A DNA stretch of 64,000 bases, taken from VRUE01 sp963699225. Its GTDB lineage: Bacteria; Actinomycetota; Thermoleophilia; Solirubrobacterales; 70-9. The DNA is taken from the NCBI GenBank assembly GCA_963699225.1, contig OY969423.1, positions 1,240,001 to 1,304,000 of the forward strand, read 5' to 3'. Below the pieces are notes generated by a model. The model was not told where the DNA came from. It saw nothing but the letters and a program-made list of their open reading frames with translations, and made no database searches. Positions 24,164-32,834 of the stretch are shown piece by piece; within the stretch, counting starts at the first letter, position 1, and each line of letters opens with the position of its first letter. Made by a program: the position numbers and the translations under genes.

Positions 24164-25807
24164 TCAGCCCGCGTGGTGGTAATGGTCGTACTTGAGCTCG
24201 CGAACCTCCCAGTCGGCGTCATCGGGCACCGGGAAGAGGTGGCGGACGCGCGGGGTATCGATCCGCTCGCGGTGCTGGACGTCACCCTCGATCGCGGGGA
24301 AGTCGAGGGTGCTGTGCTCGGGGGCGTCGACCTCCTCGAGCCAAGGCGTGGCGATGATGCGAATCTCTCCCTCGTCCGGAATCGGCTCGAGGATGCGTGT
24401 CTCCTGGTTCATGTCGTACTCCTCCTCTGGCGGCTCGAAATTCTGGGCGACGGGCTCCTCGACCCGCGGCAATTCCCGCGAGACCGCGATTTCCTCAGCC
24501 GCGGGGATCTCGTCGGGGACGACGATCTCCGCCGGCTCGGCGATTTCTTCCGCCACGGCAATCTCGGTATCTCCGGCGCCGAGGCCGCTGGCGATCAGGG
24601 TCTCATCAGCAGCAGTGTTGAGGTCGGAGCTGAGCTCACCGAGGGCGGTTTCGCGCAGGATGCGGCGCACCCCTTCCTCGATCCAGCCGGCGATCGCCAG
24701 GCCGGGGGTCGAAGGCGTTCCGTTCATCAGCGCGCGCTCCAACTCGAGCGCGCTCTCGATCCGCTCGCGGGCCTCGATCCGGTCAAAGCTCTCATCGGCG
24801 ATCAGGGCGGAGGCGCGCATCGGCAGCGAGGCGCCGACCGGGCCGTGGCCGTCGAGCACGGCGCGCAGCGCCAGCAGGTGATCGCTGAGGCCCTCGAGCG
24901 CGGAGTCGCGGCCGCAGCCAAGCTCGAAGCGATCGACCGCCCAGGCGAGTGCGCCGTCGGGGTCGGGGCGTGCCTCCAGGGTGGCGGCGAACTCGGCCAG
25001 CTGGATCGCCTCTTCCTCGCTGAGCTCGTATGAGCCCGGGCGGGTGGCGGGCGTACCGGTGGCGATGCGGGCCCAGCGGTCTTCGCCGGTGGGGGCGAAG
25101 GCGTAGGGCCCAAGACCGACGCTGCCGGTCTTGAAGAGGTGCATGACGCTGATCAACTCGCCGAGTTGGCCGAGAGCAGCGGCGGCGCTGTCGGTGCCCT
25201 CGCCCTGCTCGGCGACGGCGAGGAACTGGGGCTGCCAGGCAGCGCGACCCATGCCCTCGCTGCGCATTGCCTCGATTGGCGCCTCGATCGAGTCGGCGCG
25301 AACGATCTGCAGTCCGTGCGCGAGCTGCAGGCGCGGCAGCGGCATCCGCAGCCCGACCAGGGGCGCGATCAGCACGTCGGCCTCCTCGGCACCGCGGGTC
25401 TCGGCCTCGAGCACGGCGAGCGCGTTACGCAGGCGCTCGTGATCAAGGGAAAGTTCGGTGCAGCCGTCCCAGAGCGAGGCGAGGAAGACGGTGAGCATCT
25501 GGGCCGCGCGCTCGCCGGGGTCGCCGGGGACCTGCTCGCCGCGGGCCTCCAGGTAAGCAGTGGCGATGCCGGCGGCGGCGACCGTGTCGCGGGCCGCAGC
25601 GAAGCCATCGAGCTGGCGCAGCTCGCCTTCGCGTTCGCGCACGTAGAGAGACGTCAGTGGCCGGTAGCTATAGAAGAGCGAGTCATCGCCGCTCTCGGCA
25701 TCGACGTCATAGGGGATCTGGTCGCCACCGGCGACCAGGGCGCTGAGCTTTATCGCCGCCTCGGAGGCAAGGCGGGTCAGCGACTCGTTGAGCAGGCGAT
25801 CGCGCAC
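24164..25807 (-). CDS. uncharacterised 547-residue protein
   Basis: No family is recognised. The sequence is soluble and mostly helical to about residue 400, with no signal peptide or membrane span. It is followed by an acidic low-complexity stretch rich in AEEIAEPAEIV-type repeats (about 410-460) and a distinct C-terminal segment ending WEVRELKYDHYHHAG that looks like a conserved tail. Codon use is typical of the chromosome, so it is likely a native gene. The start is a GTG at 25807. It lies between the ArsA-like pair (convergent) and an HxlR regulator 62 bp upstream on the same strand, with which it may be co-transcribed. Confidence 0.75.
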   Translation of the reverse strand: MRDRLLNESLTRLASEAAIKLSALVAGGDQIPYDVDAESGDDSLFYSYRPLTSLYVREREGELRQLDGFAAARDTVAAAGIATAYLEARGEQVPGDPGERAAQMLTVFLASLWDGCTELSLDHERLRNALAVLEAETRGAEEADVLIAPLVGLRMPLPRLQLAHGLQIVRADSIEAPIEAMRSEGMGRAAWQPQFLAVAEQGEGTDSAAAALGQLGELISVMHLFKTGSVGLGPYAFAPTGEDRWARIATGTPATRPGSYELSEEEAIQLAEFAATLEARPDPDGALAWAVDRFELGCGRDSALEGLSDHLLALRAVLDGHGPVGASLPMRASALIADESFDRIEARERIESALELERALMNGTPSTPGLAIAGWIEEGVRRILRETALGELSSDLNTAADETLIASGLGAGDTEIAVAEEIAEPAEIVVPDEIPAAEEIAVSRELPRVEEPVAQNFEPPEEEYDMNQETRILEPIPDEGEIRIIATPWLEEVDAPEHSTLDFPAIEGDVQHRERIDTPRVRHLFPVPDDADWEVRELKYDHYHHAG

Positions 25808-25869
25808 GGCCCTCGCTTCCCCCCCGTGCCTGGCGCTCCTGCGCCTGCACGGACGCTTGCAAGACGTAA

Positions 25870-26223
25870 CTAGACGGCGGCTGGGGCCGGCTCAGCTTCG
25901 GCCGCGTCTTCGAAAAGCCAGCGAGTGCCGTAGCGGCGCATATCCTCGACCAGGGGCACCAGGGCCTCGCCCTTCTCGGTCAGCGCGTACTCGACCCGGG
26001 GCGGAACCTCGGGGAAGGTGTGGCGCTCGACGATCCCCTCCTCTTCCAACGCCCGCAGGCGCAGAGACAGCGTGCGCGGGCTAATCCCCTCCAACGAACG
26101 CTCCAGCTCGCAAAAGCGACTAGACCCTTCGGCCAGGTCACGAATGACGAGGAGGGTCCACTTGCCACAGACCACTTGGGCCGTGCGGCAGACGGGACAT
26201 TGGGAGTTGGAAGCGGCACTCAT
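25870..26223 (-). CDS. HxlR-family winged-helix regulator
   Basis: From the ATG at 26223 the protein has 117 residues; a TTG two codons upstream is possible. It has the HxlR hallmark pattern CPVCRTAQVVCGKWTLLVIRD, the recognition helix region RTLSLRLRALEEEGI and the wing HTFPEVPPRVEYALTEKG. The extra Cys residues in CPVC could respond to redox or metal. Two 17-bp palindromes lie 35-73 bp upstream, one on the predicted -35 and one on the -10, pointing to autorepression. The same palindrome occurs at the promoter of the yihY-like gene at 51.5 kb. Confidence 0.87.
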   Translation of the reverse strand: MSAASNSQCPVCRTAQVVCGKWTLLVIRDLAEGSSRFCELERSLEGISPRTLSLRLRALEEEGIVERHTFPEVPPRVEYALTEKGEALVPLVEDMRRYGTRWLFEDAAEAEPAPAAV

Positions 26224-26256
26224 GATCAAAACGAGGCGGTTTGTGGCGATTGCCTC

Positions 26257-26296
26257 GCTTCAGCAAGTGTAGCGACATAGCTTCACTTACTGAAGT
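26257..26296 (-). promoter_or_regulatory. HxlR promoter with two operator palindromes
   Basis: Two 17-bp sites are present: 26257-26273 GCTTCAGCAAGTGTAGC, and 26280-26296, which reads ACTTCAGTAAGTGAAGC on the minus strand. They have the form CTTCA-N5-TGAAG with centres 23 bp apart. A minus-strand promoter TTCAGT-17 bp-TACACT (complements of 26289-26294 and 26266-26271) is embedded in them, so binding would block RNA polymerase. Confidence 0.7.
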
Positions 26297-26376
26297 TTTG
26301 GCCGATCCGCGCTGCAAGGCCGTCTCCGCAGGTCGCACCGTTAAAGCGAAGCCTCCGTGCAACCGATGGACCCTGC

Positions 26377-27717
26377 ATGACGCCACCCGGGCGCAAGCCG
26401 CTGCATGGCGAAGACGGATTCATCCTGATCGAGATCCTCGTCAGCGCACTCGTCGTCGCCATCGTTGCGGCGGCGGTCTTCAACCTGCTGCAGGCAAACG
26501 CGCGCTCGGCCGGAACGGATCGGCAGCGCTCGGAGGCATTCGCGCTGGCCCAGGAAGACCAGGCGCGGCTGCGAACGCTGCGCATCTCTGAACTCAGCCG
26601 CATACCGACAACCCCGAGAGAAATCACTCTCAACGGAACGGTCTTCTTCGTTCGCTCCACCGGGGCTTTTGTCAACGACAAAACCGCGACGTCGTCCTGC
26701 TCACCTGAATCGAACTCCGCGGACTACGTCCGGATCGGCTCCGAAGTCACCTGGAAAGTCATGAACGGCCGTACGCCCGTGGTAATCCAGAGCATCGTCG
26801 CCCCCTCCAACGGCTCGCTCGACCCCAGCCACGGCACGCTGACCTTCTCCGTCCTCAACTCGCTGGAGAAACCGATCCCCGGCGTGATCCTCACCGGCGC
26901 CGGTCCCACTAGCTTTGGCGGCACGACAGATGAAGCGGGCTGTGCGACGTTCCCCGACCTGGCCGCCGGCAGCTACACGGTCACGCCCTCGGGCGCCGTG
27001 ACAGGGATGGTCGACAAGGACGGCAACGCGCCTTCCGCGGTGCCGGCCGGCGTCACGGCGGAAGTCACAACTCCCAAGGAACTCCACTACGACCTGCCGG
27101 GGAAAATCAAAAAAGTCACCTTCCAGACCAAGTCGTCTCCAACCGGATCGCTGATTACCTCCAGCTCCGACTCGGTCATCCTCGCGAACATCGGGATGAA
27201 AGAACCGAAAATATTCGGGACGCCGGGTGGCGGGAGGAAAGTATCGATTGAAGCCTCGGGCCTCTACCCCTTCAAAGAACCGGATGGGTTGTACGGCGGA
27301 TTCTGTGGGCTCAATAACCCCAACCCCACCGGCGAAACCAGCGCACCGGGAGCTGCGGGAGTGAGCAGCGTGACCATCCCCCGAAACGGCACTGTCGAAG
27401 AAGCGAAAGTCGTGCTGCCGGCCCTCTATCTGAACGTCTGGAAAGGGACCTCCTCGAAACCGGAAACCGCGGTCAGCAAACCCCACGTGATCGTCGCCGA
27501 CACAAAATGTAAATACAACAACAAAACGATCAAACGAACATTGGAAACTGAAGTCAACGGGCACCTTGTCGACCCAGGTCTACCCTGGAGCACTTACGAA
27601 GTCTGCGCTGACAACGGCAGCCGCTCCAAAACCGCGACCGTCAGCGTCGAAGATCTCAACGTCGGCACCACTCTGAATCTGTACCTGTCGGGTGGTTCGT
27701 CAACCCTCTGCTCATGA
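26377..27717 (+). CDS. PilV-like minor prepilin with transthyretin-like domain
   Basis: The 446-residue protein has a type III prepilin signal (GEDG^FILIEILVSALV, processing site near residue 14, Glu5 of the mature form) and a hydrophobic helix to about residue 37. A later domain (about 150-230: GVILTGAGPTSFGG, GCATFPDLAAGSYTVTPSG) resembles carboxypeptidase-regulatory/SpaA-like beta-sandwiches seen in actinobacterial minor pilins. Several Cys near the C terminus could form disulphides outside the cell. It is the first gene of the + strand pilus operon. The stop overlaps the next start by 4 bp. Base composition is lower in GC and richer in GAA/AAA codons than in the flanking genes. Confidence 0.85.
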   Translation: MTPPGRKPLHGEDGFILIEILVSALVVAIVAAAVFNLLQANARSAGTDRQRSEAFALAQEDQARLRTLRISELSRIPTTPREITLNGTVFFVRSTGAFVNDKTATSSCSPESNSADYVRIGSEVTWKVMNGRTPVVIQSIVAPSNGSLDPSHGTLTFSVLNSLEKPIPGVILTGAGPTSFGGTTDEAGCATFPDLAAGSYTVTPSGAVTGMVDKDGNAPSAVPAGVTAEVTTPKELHYDLPGKIKKVTFQTKSSPTGSLITSSSDSVILANIGMKEPKIFGTPGGGRKVSIEASGLYPFKEPDGLYGGFCGLNNPNPTGETSAPGAAGVSSVTIPRNGTVEEAKVVLPALYLNVWKGTSSKPETAVSKPHVIVADTKCKYNNKTIKRTLETEVNGHLVDPGLPWSTYEVCADNGSRSKTATVSVEDLNVGTTLNLYLSGGSSTLCS

Positions 27718-28406
27718 TCACGGCCCCGGATCTCAGAGACGAGCGCGGAACGACCCTGATGGAGCTCACGGTAGGTCTCGCCGCCGGCGCGGTGATCTTC
27801 CTCGCCCTCACCTCTTTGATCATCGGCTCAATACATGGCACCGCACGGGTCAGCGCCCGCATCGACGCGACCCAGCGTGCGCGCACCACCCTCACCCGGC
27901 TGGTCGAAGAACTTCATTCCGCCTGTGTCGCACCCCAGGTGGTGCCGATCCAGGAAGGGAGTACCGGAACGCTGCTCAGCTTCATCCACCAGACCGGCCA
28001 GGGCGTCGCCCCGGTCCCGATTCGCAGCAAAGTCAGCCTCGTTGGAAGCACCCTGATGCAGGAAGACTTCCAGTCATCGGGCGGATCGGCCCCTAAATGG
28101 AAATTCCAGGAAAAACCGTTCTTGACAAAGCAGTTGATGACCAACATCGCGCCCACCGCGTCAAGCACCACGATCTTCAAATATTACGGCTATTCCGAAG
28201 GCAAACTGGCAGAAATCTCCACCGCCTCCCCTTTCAGCGAAGAAACTGCCTCGCGAGTGGTGCAGGTGAACATCGCCTTTACGGCCAGCCCACTGACGAC
28301 GCCGGTCAGGGACCTGAAAGCGCCGGTATCGGTAAGTGACAGCGCCCAGTTCCGCCTCACGCCCGCCTCTTACAACAAAGAACTAGCGAGCCCCCCATGC
28401 CAGTGA
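27714..28406 (+). CDS. PilW-like minor prepilin
   Basis: The 230-residue protein has a prepilin motif ERG^TTLMELTVGLAAG (cleavage after Gly12, Glu at mature position 5) followed by a single hydrophobic helix. The region after the helix (ARIDATQRARTTLTRLVEEL) is typical of PilW/FimT-like minor pilins. It is overlapped by PilV-like on its 5' side (4 bp) and by the PilX-like gene on its 3' side (10 bp). A role in pilus priming or tip assembly is inferred from family and position. Confidence 0.84.
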   Translation: MITAPDLRDERGTTLMELTVGLAAGAVIFLALTSLIIGSIHGTARVSARIDATQRARTTLTRLVEELHSACVAPQVVPIQEGSTGTLLSFIHQTGQGVAPVPIRSKVSLVGSTLMQEDFQSSGGSAPKWKFQEKPFLTKQLMTNIAPTASSTTIFKYYGYSEGKLAEISTASPFSEETASRVVQVNIAFTASPLTTPVRDLKAPVSVSDSAQFRLTPASYNKELASPPCQ

Positions 28407-30061
28407 GAAGAAGCGGCGGCGAGGCAGGCTTCACGATGATCATGACCGTGCTCGGCACGTCCTTCGTGCTGCTGCTGGTAACGGTCGCCGTAGCGGCGGT
28501 CCGCGGCGACCTGCATTCCTCCCAGCACGATCTCGATCGCAAGCAAGCCTACGAAGCGGCTAGAACCGGCATCGAAGACTACTCATTCCACCTCAGCAAG
28601 GACACGGGCTACTGGGCGAAATGCACCAACGTCGCGAAACCCAATGCCGTCAATCAGGTCACCACTCCCGCCAACGAACGACGGGAACGATTCGTACCAG
28701 GATCTACGGTCGAGAAATACATGATCGAACTGATCCCGGCCGAAGGCTTTAAAGAATGCAACCCCAACGCCCCCACCGAAAGCATGATCGAGCACGGTTC
28801 GGAAAGGCAGGGCACCTTCCGGATTCGCTCGACCGGCTATGCCGGCACGGCGAACGTATCTATCACCGCTACTTTCAAGAGCGCGAGCTTCCTCGACTTC
28901 GTCTACTTCACCGAGCTCGAGACCCTGGACCCGGTCACATATGGGTTCCCCAACCCTTCGACGGAACTCACCGCGGTCAAAAAACAGTGCGAACTCACCT
29001 ATGAAGCCGGGCGAAACAAAGCTCCGTATCTCATCATTGAAACTGAAGTCGAAAATAAATTCTCGCATAAAATGGAAAAAAAAGTCGAAGAAAAGAACTG
29101 CGTGAAAATCCAGTTCGCACCAACCGACTCCCTCAACGGTCCCGTGCATACGAACGACACGATGGCGATCTGCGGGAAACCAACCTTTGGACGTAAACCG
29201 TCCGACATGATCGAAGTAAGCGCAAAATTCCCAGGCTGGTACGAAAACTGCACCGGCACGCCGAATTTCAAAGGCACTTACATCACCGGTTCCGCCCCAC
29301 TCGAACCACCTGAAACAGACGTGAAACTGGCGGAAATCGCCCTTCCTCAGTTCCACTTCGAAGGACAGGTGAAGATCTGCTTGGAAGGTTCCAAACTGAT
29401 AGTCGGAAAAGGTGCAACCTGCAAAGAAAATGTCCAGTACGAAGGGGCATACCCTTCCAATGGGGTCATCTACGTTGCCAATAGCACCACCGAAACGTGC
29501 CTGCCGACTTACTCGCCGTTCACGGTCACCTACCCGACGAGCTCACCCTGCGGAAATGCCTACGTCCACGGAACCTACTCAGGTCAGCTGACAATCGCCA
29601 CCCAGAACGACCTCGTTATCGACGGCTCCATTTGCTGGACCGGGGCGACCAAATGCTCTGAATTCACAAGCGGCAACGAAATGCTCGGCCTGATCGCTAA
29701 CAACTTTGTCCGGATCTACCACGATTACCCAAGCGAGGTGATCAACCCGACCACCTACAACGCCGAATGCGGCAAATTGGAAGGTAAAACCGAGGGGATG
29801 ATCAAAAACATCGTGATCGATGCCGCGGCGCTCTCGATCAATCACTCGGTGATCGTCGATCACTACAACTGCGGTAGCGAACTGGGGACGATTCGCATCA
29901 ACGGGGCGATCGCGCAGCGATTCCGCGGCCCGGTGGGCGTCGAAGGAATCGGATACATCAAGAGCTACAACTACGACGATCGGCTCAAGTACCAGGAGCC
30001 ACCCAGCTTCATCGAGCCGGAAAAACTGCCCTGGCTGATCGGCCGCGAGACGATCGGTTGA
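28397..30061 (+). CDS. PilX-like large minor pilin or pilus-tip protein
   Basis: The 554-residue protein has an N terminus GGEAG^FTMIMTVLGTSFVLLLVTVAV with a prepilin-like site, but it lacks the usual Glu5, as is common for PilX/GspK-like members. The conserved SSQHDLDRKQAYEAARTGIEDY follows. The remaining ~480 residues are a large Cys-containing exported region with many short beta-rich motifs (for example GTYITGSAPLEPPETD, IYVANSTTETC), perhaps a tip or adhesive domain. The DNA is unusually rich in AAA/GAA codons (lowest GC of the operon around 28.9-29.4 kb), a possible sign of transfer or fast evolution. Confidence 0.78.
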   Translation: MPVRRSGGEAGFTMIMTVLGTSFVLLLVTVAVAAVRGDLHSSQHDLDRKQAYEAARTGIEDYSFHLSKDTGYWAKCTNVAKPNAVNQVTTPANERRERFVPGSTVEKYMIELIPAEGFKECNPNAPTESMIEHGSERQGTFRIRSTGYAGTANVSITATFKSASFLDFVYFTELETLDPVTYGFPNPSTELTAVKKQCELTYEAGRNKAPYLIIETEVENKFSHKMEKKVEEKNCVKIQFAPTDSLNGPVHTNDTMAICGKPTFGRKPSDMIEVSAKFPGWYENCTGTPNFKGTYITGSAPLEPPETDVKLAEIALPQFHFEGQVKICLEGSKLIVGKGATCKENVQYEGAYPSNGVIYVANSTTETCLPTYSPFTVTYPTSSPCGNAYVHGTYSGQLTIATQNDLVIDGSICWTGATKCSEFTSGNEMLGLIANNFVRIYHDYPSEVINPTTYNAECGKLEGKTEGMIKNIVIDAAALSINHSVIVDHYNCGSELGTIRINGAIAQRFRGPVGVEGIGYIKSYNYDDRLKYQEPPSFIEPEKLPWLIGRETIG

Positions 30062-30170
30062 CCGACTGAGCTTTTCCTAGTTTTGAGTAGGTCCAAGGCA
30101 AAGGTTTCGCGGGCGATTGGTCGATTCAGAACCTAGCGGACGCTTCTACATGCCCTCGCCCCCCTTTTCA

Positions 30171-31247
30171 ATGATTCCCACCCTGAAGAAGACTCGGAAG
30201 GATTCAGTCGTCGGCCTCGAGATCGAGACCGGAAGTATTGGCGCTGTCGAAGCCGAGGTCAACGGCAAGACCAGAGTCAAGGCCGCTGCAACCTGCCCCA
30301 TCTCCCCCGGAGCCTTCCACGACGGCGAGGTGACGGACCCCGCTTCCGTTGCCAGCGCTCTCAAGGAGCTCTTCTCCGCGAACAAGCTGTCGCGCAAGGT
30401 TCGCCTCGGCATCGCCAATCAGCGCGTCGTAGTCAGAACACTTCGCCTACCGGCGATCGAGAACCCGGAGGAGCTCGCAGCCGCGGTGCGCTTCGCCGCC
30501 CAAGAGCAGATCGCGATGCCACTCGACCAGGCGGTGATGGATCACCGCGTCGTTGGTGGTGTCGGCGCCATCGACGGAGCCGCCCCACAGGTGGACGTGA
30601 TGGTCGTCGCGGCAAGGCGCGACATGATTGCTGCCTCGCTCAAGCCCCTGCGCGACGCAGGCCTGGAACCAGTAGGCGTCGACCTCTCGGCCTTCGGCAT
30701 GATCCGCGCGCTGGGAGAGGAGAACGGGGACGCGGACGACGCGCAGGCGGGAGCGTCGGCCACGCTCTACTGCAGCGTCAGCGACGTCACCAACCTGGCC
30801 GTGGCGAAGGAGCGCACCTGTCTCTTCACGCGCGTGGCGCCAGCCGGCCTCGAGGACACGGTCGCGAGCCTGGCTTCGGTGACGGGGCTGCCGCCCGAGC
30901 ATGCTCGAATGTGGCTCGACCACGTTGGGCTGGGACGCCCGCTGGGAGAGATCGAGGGCGACCCGGACACCGTGGCAAGAACACGCGCCGCGATGGAGCA
31001 GGGCGCCGCCGCCCTTGTCGACGAGCTTCGCCTCTCGCTTGATTTCTACGGGGCACAGGAGGCAGCGGTACCGGTCCAGCGAATTATTCTCTGCGGCCCG
31101 GGGAGCGCCATACCGGGTCTCGCCGATCACATGATCCCGGCTCTCGGCTTGCCGATCGAGATTGGACGACCCGCAGCGCTCGAGGGTCTTGACGCGACCA
31201 ACGCCGCACGACTCACCCTGCCCCTCGGCCTCGCCTTGGAGCAATAG
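30171..31247 (+). CDS. pilM: type IV pilus inner-membrane platform protein PilM
   Basis: The protein has 358 residues from the ATG at 30171, chosen because PilM begins just before the actin-like first strand (SVVGLEIETGSIGAVE). Actin-like ATPase features follow: VRLGIANQRVVVRTLRLPAI, VDVMVVAARRDMI, GLEPVGVDLSAFGMIRAL, IILCGPGSAIPGL. PilM is cytosolic and recruits PilN through its N-terminal tail. The 109 bp between the PilX-like stop and this start contains no convincing ribosome binding site. PilN follows after 2 bp. Confidence 0.9.
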   Translation: MIPTLKKTRKDSVVGLEIETGSIGAVEAEVNGKTRVKAAATCPISPGAFHDGEVTDPASVASALKELFSANKLSRKVRLGIANQRVVVRTLRLPAIENPEELAAAVRFAAQEQIAMPLDQAVMDHRVVGGVGAIDGAAPQVDVMVVAARRDMIAASLKPLRDAGLEPVGVDLSAFGMIRALGEENGDADDAQAGASATLYCSVSDVTNLAVAKERTCLFTRVAPAGLEDTVASLASVTGLPPEHARMWLDHVGLGRPLGEIEGDPDTVARTRAAMEQGAAALVDELRLSLDFYGAQEAAVPVQRIILCGPGSAIPGLADHMIPALGLPIEIGRPAALEGLDATNAARLTLPLGLALEQ

Positions 31248-31249
31248 CC

Positions 31250-31987
31250 GTGCGTCCGGTCAATCTGATCCCGCCCGAGGAACGCGCTGGCGCAAGGAAG
31301 CCCATGCGTGGTGGGCCCCTTGCCTACATCATCGTGGGGGCTTTGGCTGCAGCCGTGATCGGAGTCGCGGCCCTCGCTGTCACGAGCAACCAGATTTCCG
31401 ACAGCAAGGCCGAAATCGCCACTCTCGAAGAAGAACGGACCAGCGTGGAAGCCCGCGCTCAAGCGCTCGATGCCTACACCCAATTCCACTCGGTGCAGGA
31501 ACAACGCACGGCCACGATCGCAAGCCTCGCCGACAGTCGCTTCGACTGGCAGCGCGTCATGCACGAACTCTCTTTGATCCTGCCCAGCAACGTCTGGCTC
31601 ACCACCCTCTCGGGAACCGTCCGGCCGGGAGTCGCCATCAATGGTGGTTCCAGCTCGAGCCTGCGAGGCGCGATCCCGGGGCCCGCGCTCGAACTGAATG
31701 GCTGCGCCAGTAGCCAGGATGCGGTTGCAGGTTTCATCCAGGCGCTCAAAGAGATCGACGGGGTCACGCGAGTCGGGGTGCAGTCTTCAACGCTGGGCGC
31801 AGGAGGCAGTGGCGAATCGGCAGGCGGCTCGTCAAGCTGCCAGACGCGCAATTTCATCGCTCAGTTCCAGATAGTTGCCGCCTTCGACGCCGCCCCGGTC
31901 TCGAGCGAAACCGGGGAATCGAGCGAAGCCGTCCCCGCTCCGACCGAAACGGTCCCGGCCTCGAGCGAAGAAACGGCGGGCGGCTGA
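31250..31987 (+). CDS. pilN: type IV pilus assembly protein PilN
   Basis: The 245-residue protein begins with the conserved PilM-binding tail MRPVNLIPPEER, followed by one membrane helix (about 22-42: LAYIIVGALAAAVIGVAALAV). A coiled-coil segment (SKAEIATLEEERTSVEARA) and a periplasm/cell-surface-side ferredoxin-like domain complete the family pattern. A Ser/Glu/Pro-rich tail (about 215-245) is unusual and probably disordered. The start is GTG, 2 bp after pilM; pilO starts 1 bp after the stop. Confidence 0.9.
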   Translation: MRPVNLIPPEERAGARKPMRGGPLAYIIVGALAAAVIGVAALAVTSNQISDSKAEIATLEEERTSVEARAQALDAYTQFHSVQEQRTATIASLADSRFDWQRVMHELSLILPSNVWLTTLSGTVRPGVAINGGSSSSLRGAIPGPALELNGCASSQDAVAGFIQALKEIDGVTRVGVQSSTLGAGGSGESAGGSSSCQTRNFIAQFQIVAAFDAAPVSSETGESSEAVPAPTETVPASSEETAGG

Positions 31988-31988
31988 G

Positions 31989-32834
31989 ATGAAGTCCCCT
32001 AACCGCCTCGTGATCTCGATACTGATCGTCGCCGCGCTGGCTATTGGTTTCTGGATGCTGGCGCTCGGTCCCAAGCGGGGTGAAGCAGAAGAACTCGAAG
32101 GCCAGGTCGAACAGCAGCGCCTGTCGCTGGCGGAAGCGCGGAGCAAGGCTACGGAAGCCGTCGCCGCTCGACAGCGGTTCCCGGCCGACTACCGCCAGCT
32201 TGTCACCCTGGGACAAGCGGTTCCCGCCAATGACGAAACCGCCTCGCTACTGGTCGAGTTGGACCACATAGCGAATAAGACCAAGGTGACGTTCAACAGC
32301 ATTCAGCTGGCGAGTACGGGCGAAGCTGCCGCAACGCCGGCGCCGACCGTCCCGACGACCCCGACCGCACCCACAACCGAATCGGCCCCAGGAGCCGTGC
32401 CGGCAGCAACAACGGTGCCACCAACCGAGGCGGCTGCGGCAATCACCCCCCTCGGCGCCTCTGTTGGCCCCGCTGGTCTCTCCGTGATGCCGTACACGCT
32501 CGACTTCAGCGGCAACTTCTTCCAGATCGCCAACTTCATCAAAGAAATCGACTCGCTGGTGCACACCGGTTCGGGCAAAGTGGCCGTGGATGGTCGCCTC
32601 GTGACGCTGGATGGCTTCGCCCTGACAGCCGCCGCCGAAGATGGCTTCCCAAAGCTCAGCGCCAATTTTGCGGTGACCACTTACCTGACCCCTCCCAGCC
32701 AGGGCCTGACCGCCGGCGCTACCGCTATCGCCCCCGGTGCCCCGATCACAACCGCTGCGGGCGCAAGCAGCGCAGCCACTGAATCGACCGCCGCACCCGC
32801 TGCTGAATCGTCCGAAACGGTGGCGACCCGATGA
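31989..32834 (+). CDS. pilO: type IV pilus assembly protein PilO
   Basis: Starting at the ATG at 31989 the protein has 281 residues: a short N-terminal tail, one membrane helix (VISILIVAALAIGFWMLAL), a coiled coil (RGEAEELEGQVEQQRLSLAE), and a ferredoxin-like core (VMPYTLDFSGNFFQIANFI, then GRLVTLDGFALT). A Thr/Pro/Ala-rich insertion (about 115-150) and a similar C-terminal tail are expansions relative to proteobacterial PilO. It pairs with PilN in the alignment complex. Its stop overlaps the next gene by 4 bp. Confidence 0.88.
   Translation: MKSPNRLVISILIVAALAIGFWMLALGPKRGEAEELEGQVEQQRLSLAEARSKATEAVAARQRFPADYRQLVTLGQAVPANDETASLLVELDHIANKTKVTFNSIQLASTGEAAATPAPTVPTTPTAPTTESAPGAVPAATTVPPTEAAAAITPLGASVGPAGLSVMPYTLDFSGNFFQIANFIKEIDSLVHTGSGKVAVDGRLVTLDGFALTAAAEDGFPKLSANFAVTTYLTPPSQGLTAGATAIAPGAPITTAAGASSAATESTAAPAAESSETVATR

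Noticed and set aside
22740..24182. 480-codon + strand frame over the second ArsA gene
   Set aside because: It is an Arg-rich frame-shifted shadow of the clear ATPase reading in another frame.
26300..26376. Possible second GEMM-like structure before the PilV-like gene (AAGGC ... AAGCGAAGCCTCCG)
   Set aside because: It lacks the GCAAACC and CGCAAAGCC cores and the GNRA-capped helix; only a loose resemblance, probably a simple stem with AGGC/GCCT arms.
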